From UBA1447 sp964612185 (lineage in GTDB: Bacteria; Bacillota; Clostridia; Oscillospirales; Acutalibacteraceae): a stretch of DNA of 61,387 nt. The notes beneath the pieces were generated by a model. It saw only the letters and a program-made list of their open reading frames with translations, did no database searches and was not told the origin of the DNA. The position numbers and the translations under genes were made by a program. Location: assembly GCA_964612185.1 (NCBI GenBank), contig CAZTCR010000015.1, forward strand, positions 1 through 61,387. The letters are read 5' to 3'. Below are positions 41,176 through 49,136 of this stretch, in pieces (positions within the stretch are counted from its first letter, which is position 1; every line of letters begins with the position of its first letter).

Positions 41176-42321
41176 TCAGTTCGTCTCCGTTCCTGTCAGT
41201 AACGCGGCAACCGTCTGCGCATATACCCTTGCCAAAAAATCATTCGGATGGTTGACATTGTTGCCGGTCATATCATAATAACGCTTGCTTTCGAGTATTG
41301 TCGTGTGCATACGCCAGACCGGCGCGACGGCAATACCGCTGTCAAAACATTCAAACTGTTTGAGTACACATTCAAATTGCTGCTGATTGCCATAAAAACC
41401 CTTGACCTCTTTATTCGGCTGCATGGGGGAAACAAGAATGAATTCCGCGTCTCTGTTCACTTTGCGGGCCGCGCAGATAATCCTGCCGATATTGTACGCA
41501 TATTTTGTGTTGCTTGTGCGCGCGTCATTCATGCCGAAGGCAATGACGACTAAATCCGGCCGGTACGCCGCGACAAGTGTTTTAGCGTTTTTTGCGCCCC
41601 ATTCGGCATTTGTGCCGCCGACAGCGGTATTAACCTCGGTAATATTCGGGTTGTTGTATTTCGCGCTGAGCGATTGTGTTACAAGGCTTGTCCAAATCGG
41701 CGCATAGGGTGCCTGCGTATTGCTGGAGTTCGCGCCGGTTGTGATGCTGTCCCCGTAATAAATAATCGTCAGTTCTTCGCCGCTTTCAAGCTTCTGCAGC
41801 GTTTTTTCGAGCCGTGTGCCGTTGTTCCCGGGCACGGGACCCGCCCATCGGCCGGCATGCCGGTAGGTGACCGCAACCTGTGTTTTGAAAAAAGTGTCCC
41901 CTTCGCCAAAGGCGATGAACCCGCCGCCCGTTTTATCAAATGTACCACCCGGAATTGCGGCTTGCGGATAATATTGCAGGTAACTCCATTTCGTTATCCG
42001 GCTGTTTTGGGTTAAAACAATACAACCGTCGCCGTTAACCGTATAATCCTCACCGGGTGTGAATTCCGTTGACAGGTCAAAGGAGCGCACCGAAAGGACC
42101 TCTGTCGGTGAAAAAAGCAGCGGCGCCGGCGGAACATTGCCGGTAGCATCTTCAACGAACATCAGTGTCTCGTTGTAGACGATATCGCCCTGCCAAACGG
42201 GCTGCATATAGGCTTCCAAGGTATATCGGTCGTATGTCAAAACCTCACCTCCTACGGAAATAATAGCCGTTCCCGGCAATAACAGGGCTATCAATGCTGC
42301 AATAAGTCTGCAAATAAACAT
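41176..42321 (-). CDS. Secreted SGNH/GDSL hydrolase (CE2-like esterase)
   Basis: A 381-residue secreted esterase. The start at 42321 has GGGGAGGG upstream and gives the signal peptide MFICRLIAALIALLLPGTA. Residues about 25-160 form a beta-rich N-terminal domain like that of two-domain acetyl-xylan-type esterases. The SGNH catalytic part (about 165-381) has block I YYGDSITTGANS (Ser), block II GGTNAEW (Gly), block III FGMNDAR (Asn) and block V NHPNDF (His). Such enzymes usually remove acetyl groups from polysaccharides. It is odd that a secreted esterase sits inside an operon of cytoplasmic aldolase and dehydrogenase, 23 bases after the aldolase and one base before the SDR. Confidence 0.88.
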   Translation of the reverse strand: MFICRLIAALIALLLPGTAIISVGGEVLTYDRYTLEAYMQPVWQGDIVYNETLMFVEDATGNVPPAPLLFSPTEVLSVRSFDLSTEFTPGEDYTVNGDGCIVLTQNSRITKWSYLQYYPQAAIPGGTFDKTGGGFIAFGEGDTFFKTQVAVTYRHAGRWAGPVPGNNGTRLEKTLQKLESGEELTIIYYGDSITTGANSSNTQAPYAPIWTSLVTQSLSAKYNNPNITEVNTAVGGTNAEWGAKNAKTLVAAYRPDLVVIAFGMNDARTSNTKYAYNIGRIICAARKVNRDAEFILVSPMQPNKEVKGFYGNQQQFECVLKQFECFDSGIAVAPVWRMHTTILESKRYYDMTGNNVNHPNDFLARVYAQTVAALLTGTETN

Positions 42322-42344
42322 CGCTGTCCCTCCCCGGCACCTTA

Positions 42345-43448
42345 TCAATTTTGCTTTTGGCGGTATGCCTCAACTTCCCAGTTTACGATAAAATCGGTTA
42401 ATTCTTGTGTCATATGCAGCGGACCGCCGAAACTTTCCGTGTAAACGGCGACTTTTATTGCGTCGTTAAAGAGCAGCTGTGCCGTCAAGGCGTCTTTTTC
42501 GTTTTTACCGGCCGCAATAAATCCAAGGCCTTTGATGATAACTATTTTCGGCGGATAACCGTTTTTGTTTTCGTACTCTCTAAAACCCTGCTCAAGTTCG
42601 GTAAACCCGTTGATAAACAGCGGGTAAGCTTTGCAGTACACAATATGATCAGGGGTAAACGGATAGAGCAGCGGTTTTACCGATTCAAAGCTTTGCGAAA
42701 AGCGAAGGATTTCGCTGTTGTTATCAAATATAGTGAATACAGCGCCGCCGTAAAGCCTTGACACCTGCGCGGTGATGTCCGCCGCGATGGCGGGTTTTTG
42801 TCCGCCGGGTCTTAAATCCGGTTTTCGCATCACTTTCTGCCCGATCGCCAGCATCACCCTGTCCAGCAGTTCATTTAATCCGGCGGTGGTATTTGCCGCG
42901 ACAAAGACGCCGTGATTCTGAAGGATAAGGATGGAGACATCCTTTTTTGTCCGCTCGGTATGTGCCTTCATGAGCCCGTCGCAGAGCTTTGCGAGAATAT
43001 ACCCGGGTTTGCACAACCCGACCCAAACAAAGTCATCGCCGAAGATTTCTTGGGCGATTTTTTCGCCGTCCCTGCCGCAGGTCAGACCGTTGACCAAAGC
43101 GGGGTGCAGATGCAGGACAAATGTTTGCGGAAAAAGCGCATGCAGTGTTGTTTCGACACTCGGGCGCTTTGCTTCTTCTCCGGGCAGCCTTGCCGCCATC
43201 AGGTCGGCGAGTGCCGCCGCCTCACGCGCGCTGTCCTCCTGCGGATACGCTTTGCCGAACATAGCGGCAAGCATCGTTCTGTCCATTTTCACAAAGCCTT
43301 CCGGTGTTATTGAAGCCAGCGCGGTGCCGGATGCTTTGATGTACATTGTGTTGCCTTCCTTGGCGGAAGTGTTGCCGCCGCCCGCAAGCACAAGGCCGTT
43401 GTCTTTGCCGTACCGGTTTGAAAACCCGGTTAATTCGTCTATAGTCAT
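42345..43448 (-). CDS. Class II aldolase/adducin family protein
   Basis: A 367-residue class II (zinc-dependent) aldolase-type protein. The N-terminal part has GLVLAGGGNTSAKEGNTMYI and KASGTALASI (phosphate-binding motifs). The metal site is HLHPALVNGLTCG (about residues 120-132, His-x-His) with a third His in ILQNHGVFVAA. Members cleave phosphorylated sugars such as fuculose- or rhamnulose-1-phosphate; the extended C-terminus with PHDHIVYC-like segment (FTPDHIVYCKAY) is seen in the RhaD-type fusion enzymes. The ATG at 43448 was chosen over an upstream TTG at 43481; the AAAGGG before it is 12-13 bases away, so the start is not certain. First gene of the operon that runs to the SDR. Confidence 0.87.
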   Translation of the reverse strand: MTIDELTGFSNRYGKDNGLVLAGGGNTSAKEGNTMYIKASGTALASITPEGFVKMDRTMLAAMFGKAYPQEDSAREAAALADLMAARLPGEEAKRPSVETTLHALFPQTFVLHLHPALVNGLTCGRDGEKIAQEIFGDDFVWVGLCKPGYILAKLCDGLMKAHTERTKKDVSILILQNHGVFVAANTTAGLNELLDRVMLAIGQKVMRKPDLRPGGQKPAIAADITAQVSRLYGGAVFTIFDNNSEILRFSQSFESVKPLLYPFTPDHIVYCKAYPLFINGFTELEQGFREYENKNGYPPKIVIIKGLGFIAAGKNEKDALTAQLLFNDAIKVAVYTESFGGPLHMTQELTDFIVNWEVEAYRQKQN

Positions 43449-43572
43449 CTTAATCCCATTGCCCTTTCCAGTATATGACAAACTTCATTACTGTTTAAGA
43501 TTGCTAATACTTTACCACATTTACACTTAAAATAAAACTCATAAATCACGATTTGTACAAAATTGATAAATC

Positions 43573-43601
43573 TTGACTAAACCGGACGGAAGGGGTATAA
43601 T
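43573..43601 (+). promoter_or_regulatory. Near-consensus promoter of the CBM9/kinase operon
   Basis: Plus strand: -35 TTGACT (43573-43578), 17-base spacer, perfect -10 TATAAT (43596-43601), followed by the start codon at 43635. It stands back to back with the aldolase operon. Confidence 0.75.
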
Positions 43602-43634
43602 AATCGCGTAAAACTGTGCTTTTCGGGGGTTGTT

Positions 43635-44252
43635 GTGGACTACAATTCTTTTATTTTTGACAACTTTCCCCGTTGGGAGCTTGTACCGGCCGCGGATATC
43701 GCGAGCTGGCATTGGGAGGGTGCCGAACCTTTTCGGCCGCCCTCTTTCGCTCAGCTTTGCGGTGTTGCCGGCAAGGGGCTTTACGCAAGATTATGGTCGT
43801 TTGAACCAAACCCGCGCCATGTCTGCATCAACCGGGATGACCCTGTTTATACCGACAGCTGCCTTGAACTTTTTTTACAGCCCGTACCCGGCAATGCAGC
43901 GTATGTGAACTTTGAGATGAATTGCAACGGCGTAACCTTGTCCCAGTTCGGTAAAAAGCGGCAGGGCAGAGTTTTCCTCAAAGAGTTCTGCACGCTCGAA
44001 CCGCAGGTTTCGCCCTTTGAAACAGTTGAAAACGGGCAAACCGCATGGGGTGTCGAACTGTTTTTGTCCGATTCTTTGATTGCTGAAATTTACGGCATCG
44101 ACTATAAAACCAAGCCCTGCACAATCCGGGGCAACTTCTATAAATGCGGGGACAAAACGCCGCGCGCGCATTACGGCGCGTATTTCCCGGCCGGGCCGGC
44201 GATGCTCGGCTTTCACAATCCTTCACGCTTCGGCAGCATTATTTTGAAATGA
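43635..44252 (+). CDS. CBM9-like carbohydrate-binding protein, no signal peptide
   Basis: A 205-residue protein with the features of the family-9-like carbohydrate-binding (DOMON-related) fold: an early aromatic WEGAEPFRPPSFAQ region, DDPVYTDSCLELFLQP (about residues 73-88), a mid FEMNCNG strand and the C-terminal signature GFHNPSRFGSIILK. CBM9-type domains bind sugar chain ends in secreted glycosidases, yet this copy is alone and without a signal peptide, so it is presumably cytoplasmic. GTG start with CGGGGG upstream. It is the first gene of an operon with a sugar-kinase-like gene 13 bases later. A sugar-sensing or chaperoning role is only a guess. Confidence 0.75.
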   Translation: MDYNSFIFDNFPRWELVPAADIASWHWEGAEPFRPPSFAQLCGVAGKGLYARLWSFEPNPRHVCINRDDPVYTDSCLELFLQPVPGNAAYVNFEMNCNGVTLSQFGKKRQGRVFLKEFCTLEPQVSPFETVENGQTAWGVELFLSDSLIAEIYGIDYKTKPCTIRGNFYKCGDKTPRAHYGAYFPAGPAMLGFHNPSRFGSIILK

Positions 44253-44265
44253 AAGGTGTGTCCTT

Positions 44266-45390
44266 GTGCAACAAAGCTCTTTTAACCTTGAGGAAATTCT
44301 CGGCAACTATGATTTACAAGGCGAATACCAAGGTTTTTATGTTTCAAACAGCGGCCATATCAACAACACCTTCGTGCTTGAGTTCAAAACTGCGGACAAC
44401 CGCATCAACAACTATGTATTACAGCAAATCAACACCGCTGTCTTTAAGAACCCGGACCAGTTGATGCAAAATATTGTGTCGGTCACGGAATACCTGCGTG
44501 AAACCATCATCCGCAACGGCGGCAATCCGGACCGGGAAAACCTGAATGTTATTTTTACCAGAGATAACACCCCGTATTACCTTGACTTGGAAGGCAGGCA
44601 TTGGCGTTGCTACAATTACATATCGGACTCCTATACCTGCCAGCGCATCGAAAAACCCGAGGTATTCTACAACGCGGCGAAGGCGTTCGGTAAATTTCAA
44701 TGCATGCTTTCTGATTTTCCCATCGAAACGCTGCATGAAACAATCCCGAACTTTCACAACACCATATCCCGTTTTGAGGACCTGAAAATGGCGGTCGAAG
44801 CGGACCTGGCCGGCAGGGCAGCCATGGTGCGGGATGAAATAAAATTCGCGTTCGACAGGGAAGCCGATACGGGTGTTCTGCTTCAGCTTGCGGAATGCGG
44901 TATGATTCCGATTCGCGTCACACACAACGACACCAAACTGAACAATGTGATGTTTGACAAAGACAGCAACGAGGGCATCTGCGTCATCGACTTGGATACA
45001 GTCATGCCCGGACTTTCGCTGTATGATTTTGGTGACAGCATCCGGTATGGCGCGAGCACCGCGGCGGAGGACGAAGAGGATGTTGGAAAAGTATCGCTGG
45101 ACCTGGAACTTTTTGAGCATTATGTCAGCGGTTATCTGTCCGCCGCCGGCAAAAGCTTAACGCTCTGCGAGGTTGAGCATCTGCCTTTTTCCGCAAAACT
45201 GCTCACGCTGGAATGCGGTATCCGCTTTTTGACCGATTACCTCAACGGCGACATCTATTTCCGCACCGCCTACCCGGAACACAACCTGGTCAGGTGCCGC
45301 ACGCAGTTCGCGCTTGTGGTCGATATTGAGCGAAAAATGGATGTCATGAACGAAATAACAGCAAGAATCTACAGGGGGCTTCAACAGTGA
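44266..45390 (+). CDS. N-acetylhexosamine 1-kinase-like (APH-fold) kinase
   Basis: A 374-residue kinase of the aminoglycoside-phosphotransferase/choline-kinase fold. It most resembles the N-acetylhexosamine 1-kinase (NahK/LnpB) group, which phosphorylates GlcNAc and GalNAc released from mucin or milk glycans at C1. The catalytic loop is VTHNDTKLNNVMFD (about residues 223-236, HxD and Asn) and the metal-binding DxD-type segment is VIDLDTVMPGLSLYDFGD (about 243-260). The N-terminal lobe has GHINNTFVLEF as nucleotide-binding loop. GTG start with AAAGGTG eight bases upstream. The last codon overlaps the start of the GDPD-like gene (GTGA). A general sugar or choline kinase is the alternative. Confidence 0.82.
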   Translation: MQQSSFNLEEILGNYDLQGEYQGFYVSNSGHINNTFVLEFKTADNRINNYVLQQINTAVFKNPDQLMQNIVSVTEYLRETIIRNGGNPDRENLNVIFTRDNTPYYLDLEGRHWRCYNYISDSYTCQRIEKPEVFYNAAKAFGKFQCMLSDFPIETLHETIPNFHNTISRFEDLKMAVEADLAGRAAMVRDEIKFAFDREADTGVLLQLAECGMIPIRVTHNDTKLNNVMFDKDSNEGICVIDLDTVMPGLSLYDFGDSIRYGASTAAEDEEDVGKVSLDLELFEHYVSGYLSAAGKSLTLCEVEHLPFSAKLLTLECGIRFLTDYLNGDIYFRTAYPEHNLVRCRTQFALVVDIERKMDVMNEITARIYRGLQQ

Positions 45391-46208
45391 AACTCAGCCG
45401 CATGAAAACAGCGCTTGCGATTGTGATATCCGCGGCAGTTTTCGCGGCTTTATTATTTTTGATTATTGTCGCTGCTCAAAACGCCGGCAGCGGTAAATCG
45501 CTTGAGGAACTGCGTGCCGCAAGCTACACCCTATCCCCAACGCTCACCGCCACCGCGCAGACCGGGTGTTTGAATACGGTTGAAAATTCCTTTCTCTCCG
45601 CCAAAACCGGCGTAAACACCGGCGCGCAGGCGATTTCCGCCGATATATCTTTCAACAAAGACGGGGTACCCGTTTTAGCCGAGAAGCTCGAAGACGCGGA
45701 TAAGGAAACCGCCGTAACACTCGAGCGTGTGCTGGCGTATTTGGCGGATAAAAAAGAAGCGTACATGTACCTGAATATCAAGCAAGTGACCAATATGCCG
45801 GCGGTTGAAGAGCTGGCAAAAAAATATGAAATGACAAACAGGCTCTTTTACATCGGCGCTAATAAGAACCAAGCGCCTTTCATCCTCAACAAAAGCCCGT
45901 CCATCGCCATTTACATGGAAATTGAGCCGGATAAGAACAAACTCAACGATGTCGCATACTGCACCACATTCGCGGAGAGCATCATGGCCTTTGGTGTGCA
46001 AGGTGTTAACTGCGACGGCGGGCGCATGAGTAAAACGCTCATCGATATTCTGCATGAATACGGCTTGCGCGTTTCCCTGTACAACGCTCAAACCGAGAAA
46101 GATTTTTACAACATACTCGCGCTCGGTGCGGACAACATCATTACAAAAGAACCGAAAACCCTGATAACCGTTATCAAAGCTATTCAAGCGAAAAACGCGA
46201 TGCGCTGA
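45387..46208 (+). CDS. Membrane-anchored GDPD-like protein lacking catalytic residues
   Basis: A 273-residue protein with an N-terminal membrane anchor (ALAIVISAAVFAALLFLIIV, residues about 9-28) and a TIM-barrel domain of glycerophosphodiester phosphodiesterase type. The usual opening HRG...PENT becomes QTGCLNTVENS, so the catalytic His and Arg are missing. The metal-binding E-x-D and following HD become SADISFNKDGVPVLAEK, with the Glu and the His lost. The C-terminal signatures are kept (GVQGVNCDGG, GLRVSLYNAQTEKD, GADNIITKEP). It is thus probably a binding protein or pseudoenzyme. It is translationally coupled to the kinase gene. Confidence 0.78.
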   Translation: MKLSRMKTALAIVISAAVFAALLFLIIVAAQNAGSGKSLEELRAASYTLSPTLTATAQTGCLNTVENSFLSAKTGVNTGAQAISADISFNKDGVPVLAEKLEDADKETAVTLERVLAYLADKKEAYMYLNIKQVTNMPAVEELAKKYEMTNRLFYIGANKNQAPFILNKSPSIAIYMEIEPDKNKLNDVAYCTTFAESIMAFGVQGVNCDGGRMSKTLIDILHEYGLRVSLYNAQTEKDFYNILALGADNIITKEPKTLITVIKAIQAKNAMR

Positions 46209-46216
46209 GGTGGGTT

Positions 46217-46561
46217 ATGGCATTTGAAACAATTTCCTACGAAGAACTCCGCCAAAAACTCGCCGGTTGGATGCTCCGCAACAAAATAGGTTTACCGCTG
46301 CCGCAAAGTCCGGCGGCGGTTGATTTTTTGGATAACTTCACGCCCCCGGAAACGGATTTTGAAATGACCCAAAGTTTTGCGGACAGCGACGGTGAAATCA
46401 AGGTGCTTTTTAAAACCACTGTTGCGCTGCAGAGCTGGCAGACACGGGGCGGCCGGGAGCCGGCGGTGTTTTCATACTACAAAATCATGAAAGCCGTCAC
46501 GGATGATGACGGCAATGTAACGGATTATGAGCTTTGCGGGTATGTTGTGACGGATATTTAA
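46217..46561 (+). CDS. Small hypothetical protein, last gene of the kinase operon
   Basis: A 114-residue acidic protein of unknown family. It has no signal peptide or membrane segment and shows alternating strand/helix character, with two likely beta hairpins near VLFKTTVALQSW and VTDDDGNVTDYELCGYVV. GAGGTGGG precedes the ATG closely, and the gene starts eight bases after the GDPD-like gene, so it is most likely the fourth and last gene of that operon. A terminator follows directly. No function can be given. Confidence 0.7.
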   Translation: MAFETISYEELRQKLAGWMLRNKIGLPLPQSPAAVDFLDNFTPPETDFEMTQSFADSDGEIKVLFKTTVALQSWQTRGGREPAVFSYYKIMKAVTDDDGNVTDYELCGYVVTDI

Positions 46562-46586
46562 AAAATCGGCATGATGCAAAAAATAA

Positions 46587-46613
46587 CCTCCCGGTAAAGG
46601 GAGGCTTTATTAT
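46587..46613. terminator. Bidirectional terminator
   Basis: Six-base-pair stem CCTCCC / GGGAGG with a six-base loop; T-rich after it on the plus strand (CTTTATTATT) and on the minus strand (TTATTTTTT). It separates the convergent kinase operon and the secreted phosphoesterase gene. Confidence 0.75.
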
Positions 46614-46622
46614 TCGTCGCGG

Positions 46623-49094
46623 TTAACTCTTGTAACTCAACATCATTAAACAGGATAGTATTTTTTGAATATCTGCCGTTAGGATTTTAATCTGACCCAT
46701 CGTCAGACTATCAAGCAAAACAGCAACCCCGCCATTAAAGGTATTGAACTCCATTGTTTCGCTCCACCAGCCCTTTTGAGCATCACCGACGCGGTATAGA
46801 TACCGTTTGTTTGCCGCCAACCCTGTAATTGCCACGGTATGCTTCACCTGGCTGAGCGTATAAGGGAACAGCCCCGTAAAACCGAGTGACAGTGCCGTAA
46901 AAGTGCGGTCAACCTGCTCGGTATTGGATTGAATTTGAAAGCCTGCTGACGGTATGCCTGTGAATACAGGGTTCACCGAATACGGTACGATTTCAATATT
47001 ACTGCCGGTGACGGAATACTTGGTGTACCATGTGATTGTTTTGGCTGCCGGAGAGTTGCCCGTTTGAACATCAATATCCGCAGGCCGCCGGTAATCACCC
47101 TGCACGGGCACCACGGGCACGGGGCCGGTATAGGTCAGCTTTACATTGCTGTCTTGCCGGACACCCGGATTGCTGTCGGTAATCAAACTGCGCACCCAAA
47201 AAGCGAGGGACTTTCCAAAGCCGCTTTCGTTTACATAAATATCCAGCGCGCCGTCAAGCAATTTGGCGGCGTTTTTTTGCGGCACAACGCCGATTTTACA
47301 TAGGAAGTTGATGAGGCTCGCGTAGGTGTTGTCCCCGCCGAGCATCATATTGAGCATCATGTCCAAAAACGCGCCAACCGTTTCACGCGGGATATCCCGC
47401 ACAAAAAACGTTGACAGGTTCAGCCGAAGGTTGGCAAGCAGTTCATCCATGAGTATATCGTTCAGGATTACATCGACAAGCGCCTTCACAAGCAGGTTGG
47501 TAAAGCCGCCGTTTTCGCATTGCTCGAGCACATCCGCCATAAAAGCGTCGTCGGCCAAATCCTCGTCCCCGTTGAACAAATAAGTCACCAGGCTCATGCC
47601 GAACTCCTCCAAATTGCCTCCCCTGCCGGCATTGCCGAAACCGGGGGAATCAAGGAACTTGGTGGACGGAATGGCCGACACCTGCATAAAGGCAACCTTG
47701 TCGATGGCTCGTTTCAAGAGCGCTTTCACCCGCTCGGGGTCGTTCGCATAGGTTTTTTCTATCTGCCCCGCTAAATTGTCAATAAAGCCCATGATATTCT
47801 TTGCAGAAAACAAGGTCGTGTTGCCAATTGCCAAACCGCTGCCTAAAACATCGTTTAGCATCCCTTCTAAATCGACACCCATGCCCTTGAGCAGGTTCAC
47901 AAAACCCTGTTGTCTAATTCTGTCCAGGTACCCAAGCACAACATTGCCCGCCATATCCGCGCCATAGTTCGCGAGCCCGTCATGCCCGAAAGACTGCCAA
48001 AACGAAAAGGTGTCCCGGTAGGGCTGTTCATATGCTTTACCCGCAAACACAACGGGGGTTACACAGTCAGCGTCAAACGATTGCATGTCCGCCGAAAACT
48101 CACCGCTGGTGTTGTCAAACAGCACTTCCCGAAAGGTGTTCGGGTAACCGGAAAGCGACGCCGTGGCAATATCCGCAATGCTCTCCCCGCTGTCGGAATA
48201 CCCGACAGCCACATCGCTCTGATGCATGTGACCGGTAAAGACATATCGCATACCGTCCTCCGCGAGTGCCTCACTCACCGGCAGGAAATTGTCAAGAATA
48301 AGCGTGGGCATCACCGTCGCTTCAATGGGGGTGTGCGGTACAAGGCTGTGGTGCATCATGCCGATAACCGTTTCCCCGTTAGCCCTCGCGTCGGCAGTTT
48401 CATTTAAAATCCAAGCCAATAAATCGTCGGAGAACTTGCCCGCGCCCTCATGCTGATTGTCCCCGTCGGAGGTATTGTCCCAACTGTATTTGCCGGAATC
48501 CATGACAATCAGCCGGTATCCGCCGTCCAGACGTACGGAATAGGACAGCATGCCGCCTTTTTTGCCGGCCGTTGGCATAAATGTATGGTACGCCAAATCA
48601 TAACCGAGGTTTTGGTAAAGAGTAAGCCAATCCTCGGGTGTGGTTCTTCGTGCGCGCTCCTTCACCCCGTTTTCAAAAGTTGCCGCGCCGCCGTTGTTGA
48701 TGTCGTGGTTGCCGTTGGTGACGATTACCTGTATCCCCGTTTCCCGCTCAAAACGTTCCAGCCTTTCGGCAAGCAACCGGTGGCCATCATACTCGCCGTC
48801 TCTGGTGGTGTCTCCGGGCAGGAGCAGGTATTTCATCCCGTTTGTCCGGGCATGCTCTGCCAGCGCAGCCAGCGCGGCGTCCAGCAAGGCGACGCTCTGC
48901 GGTTCCTGCCTGGTATTCTTGAGCGAATACTCCATAAAAGCAGCGCAGTAATTGCCGGTCAGCTCGGCGGGGAAGTAATGGATGTCCGCAATTACCCCGA
49001 CTTGCAGCGGCGCATTTTTTTCCGCATGGACGCTCAGCGGCAGAGCTGAAATGACGAGTGCGGCCGTGAGGACAAGGCTCAGCAGTTTTTTCAA
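46623..49094 (-). CDS. Secreted calcineurin-like phosphoesterase with C-terminal FN3-like domain
   Basis: An 823-residue secreted protein without a dockerin. TTG at 49094 is the start (AAAGGATG upstream), giving signal peptide MKKLLSLVLTAALVISALPL. The catalytic domain (about 28-320) has VIADIHYFP (D-x-H), LPGDTTRDGE, NGNHDINN, MMHHSLVPH and FTGHMHQSD, a complete metal set. A long helical region without recognised motif follows (about 350-640). Residues about 650-795 look like the FN3-like N-terminal domain of purple acid phosphatases (AITGLAANKRYLYRVGDAQ, then WWSETMEFNT), which normally precedes a catalytic domain. Here only about 30 residues follow before the stop, so a second catalytic domain may have been lost. 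Probably acts on extracellular phosphate esters. Confidence 0.85.
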   Translation of the reverse strand: MKKLLSLVLTAALVISALPLSVHAEKNAPLQVGVIADIHYFPAELTGNYCAAFMEYSLKNTRQEPQSVALLDAALAALAEHARTNGMKYLLLPGDTTRDGEYDGHRLLAERLERFERETGIQVIVTNGNHDINNGGAATFENGVKERARRTTPEDWLTLYQNLGYDLAYHTFMPTAGKKGGMLSYSVRLDGGYRLIVMDSGKYSWDNTSDGDNQHEGAGKFSDDLLAWILNETADARANGETVIGMMHHSLVPHTPIEATVMPTLILDNFLPVSEALAEDGMRYVFTGHMHQSDVAVGYSDSGESIADIATASLSGYPNTFREVLFDNTSGEFSADMQSFDADCVTPVVFAGKAYEQPYRDTFSFWQSFGHDGLANYGADMAGNVVLGYLDRIRQQGFVNLLKGMGVDLEGMLNDVLGSGLAIGNTTLFSAKNIMGFIDNLAGQIEKTYANDPERVKALLKRAIDKVAFMQVSAIPSTKFLDSPGFGNAGRGGNLEEFGMSLVTYLFNGDEDLADDAFMADVLEQCENGGFTNLLVKALVDVILNDILMDELLANLRLNLSTFFVRDIPRETVGAFLDMMLNMMLGGDNTYASLINFLCKIGVVPQKNAAKLLDGALDIYVNESGFGKSLAFWVRSLITDSNPGVRQDSNVKLTYTGPVPVVPVQGDYRRPADIDVQTGNSPAAKTITWYTKYSVTGSNIEIVPYSVNPVFTGIPSAGFQIQSNTEQVDRTFTALSLGFTGLFPYTLSQVKHTVAITGLAANKRYLYRVGDAQKGWWSETMEFNTFNGGVAVLLDSLTMGQIKILTADIQKILSCLMMLSYKS

Positions 49095-49136
49095 GCATGA
49101 TCATCCTTTATCTCTTTTGGTTGCGTATTGGCATGC

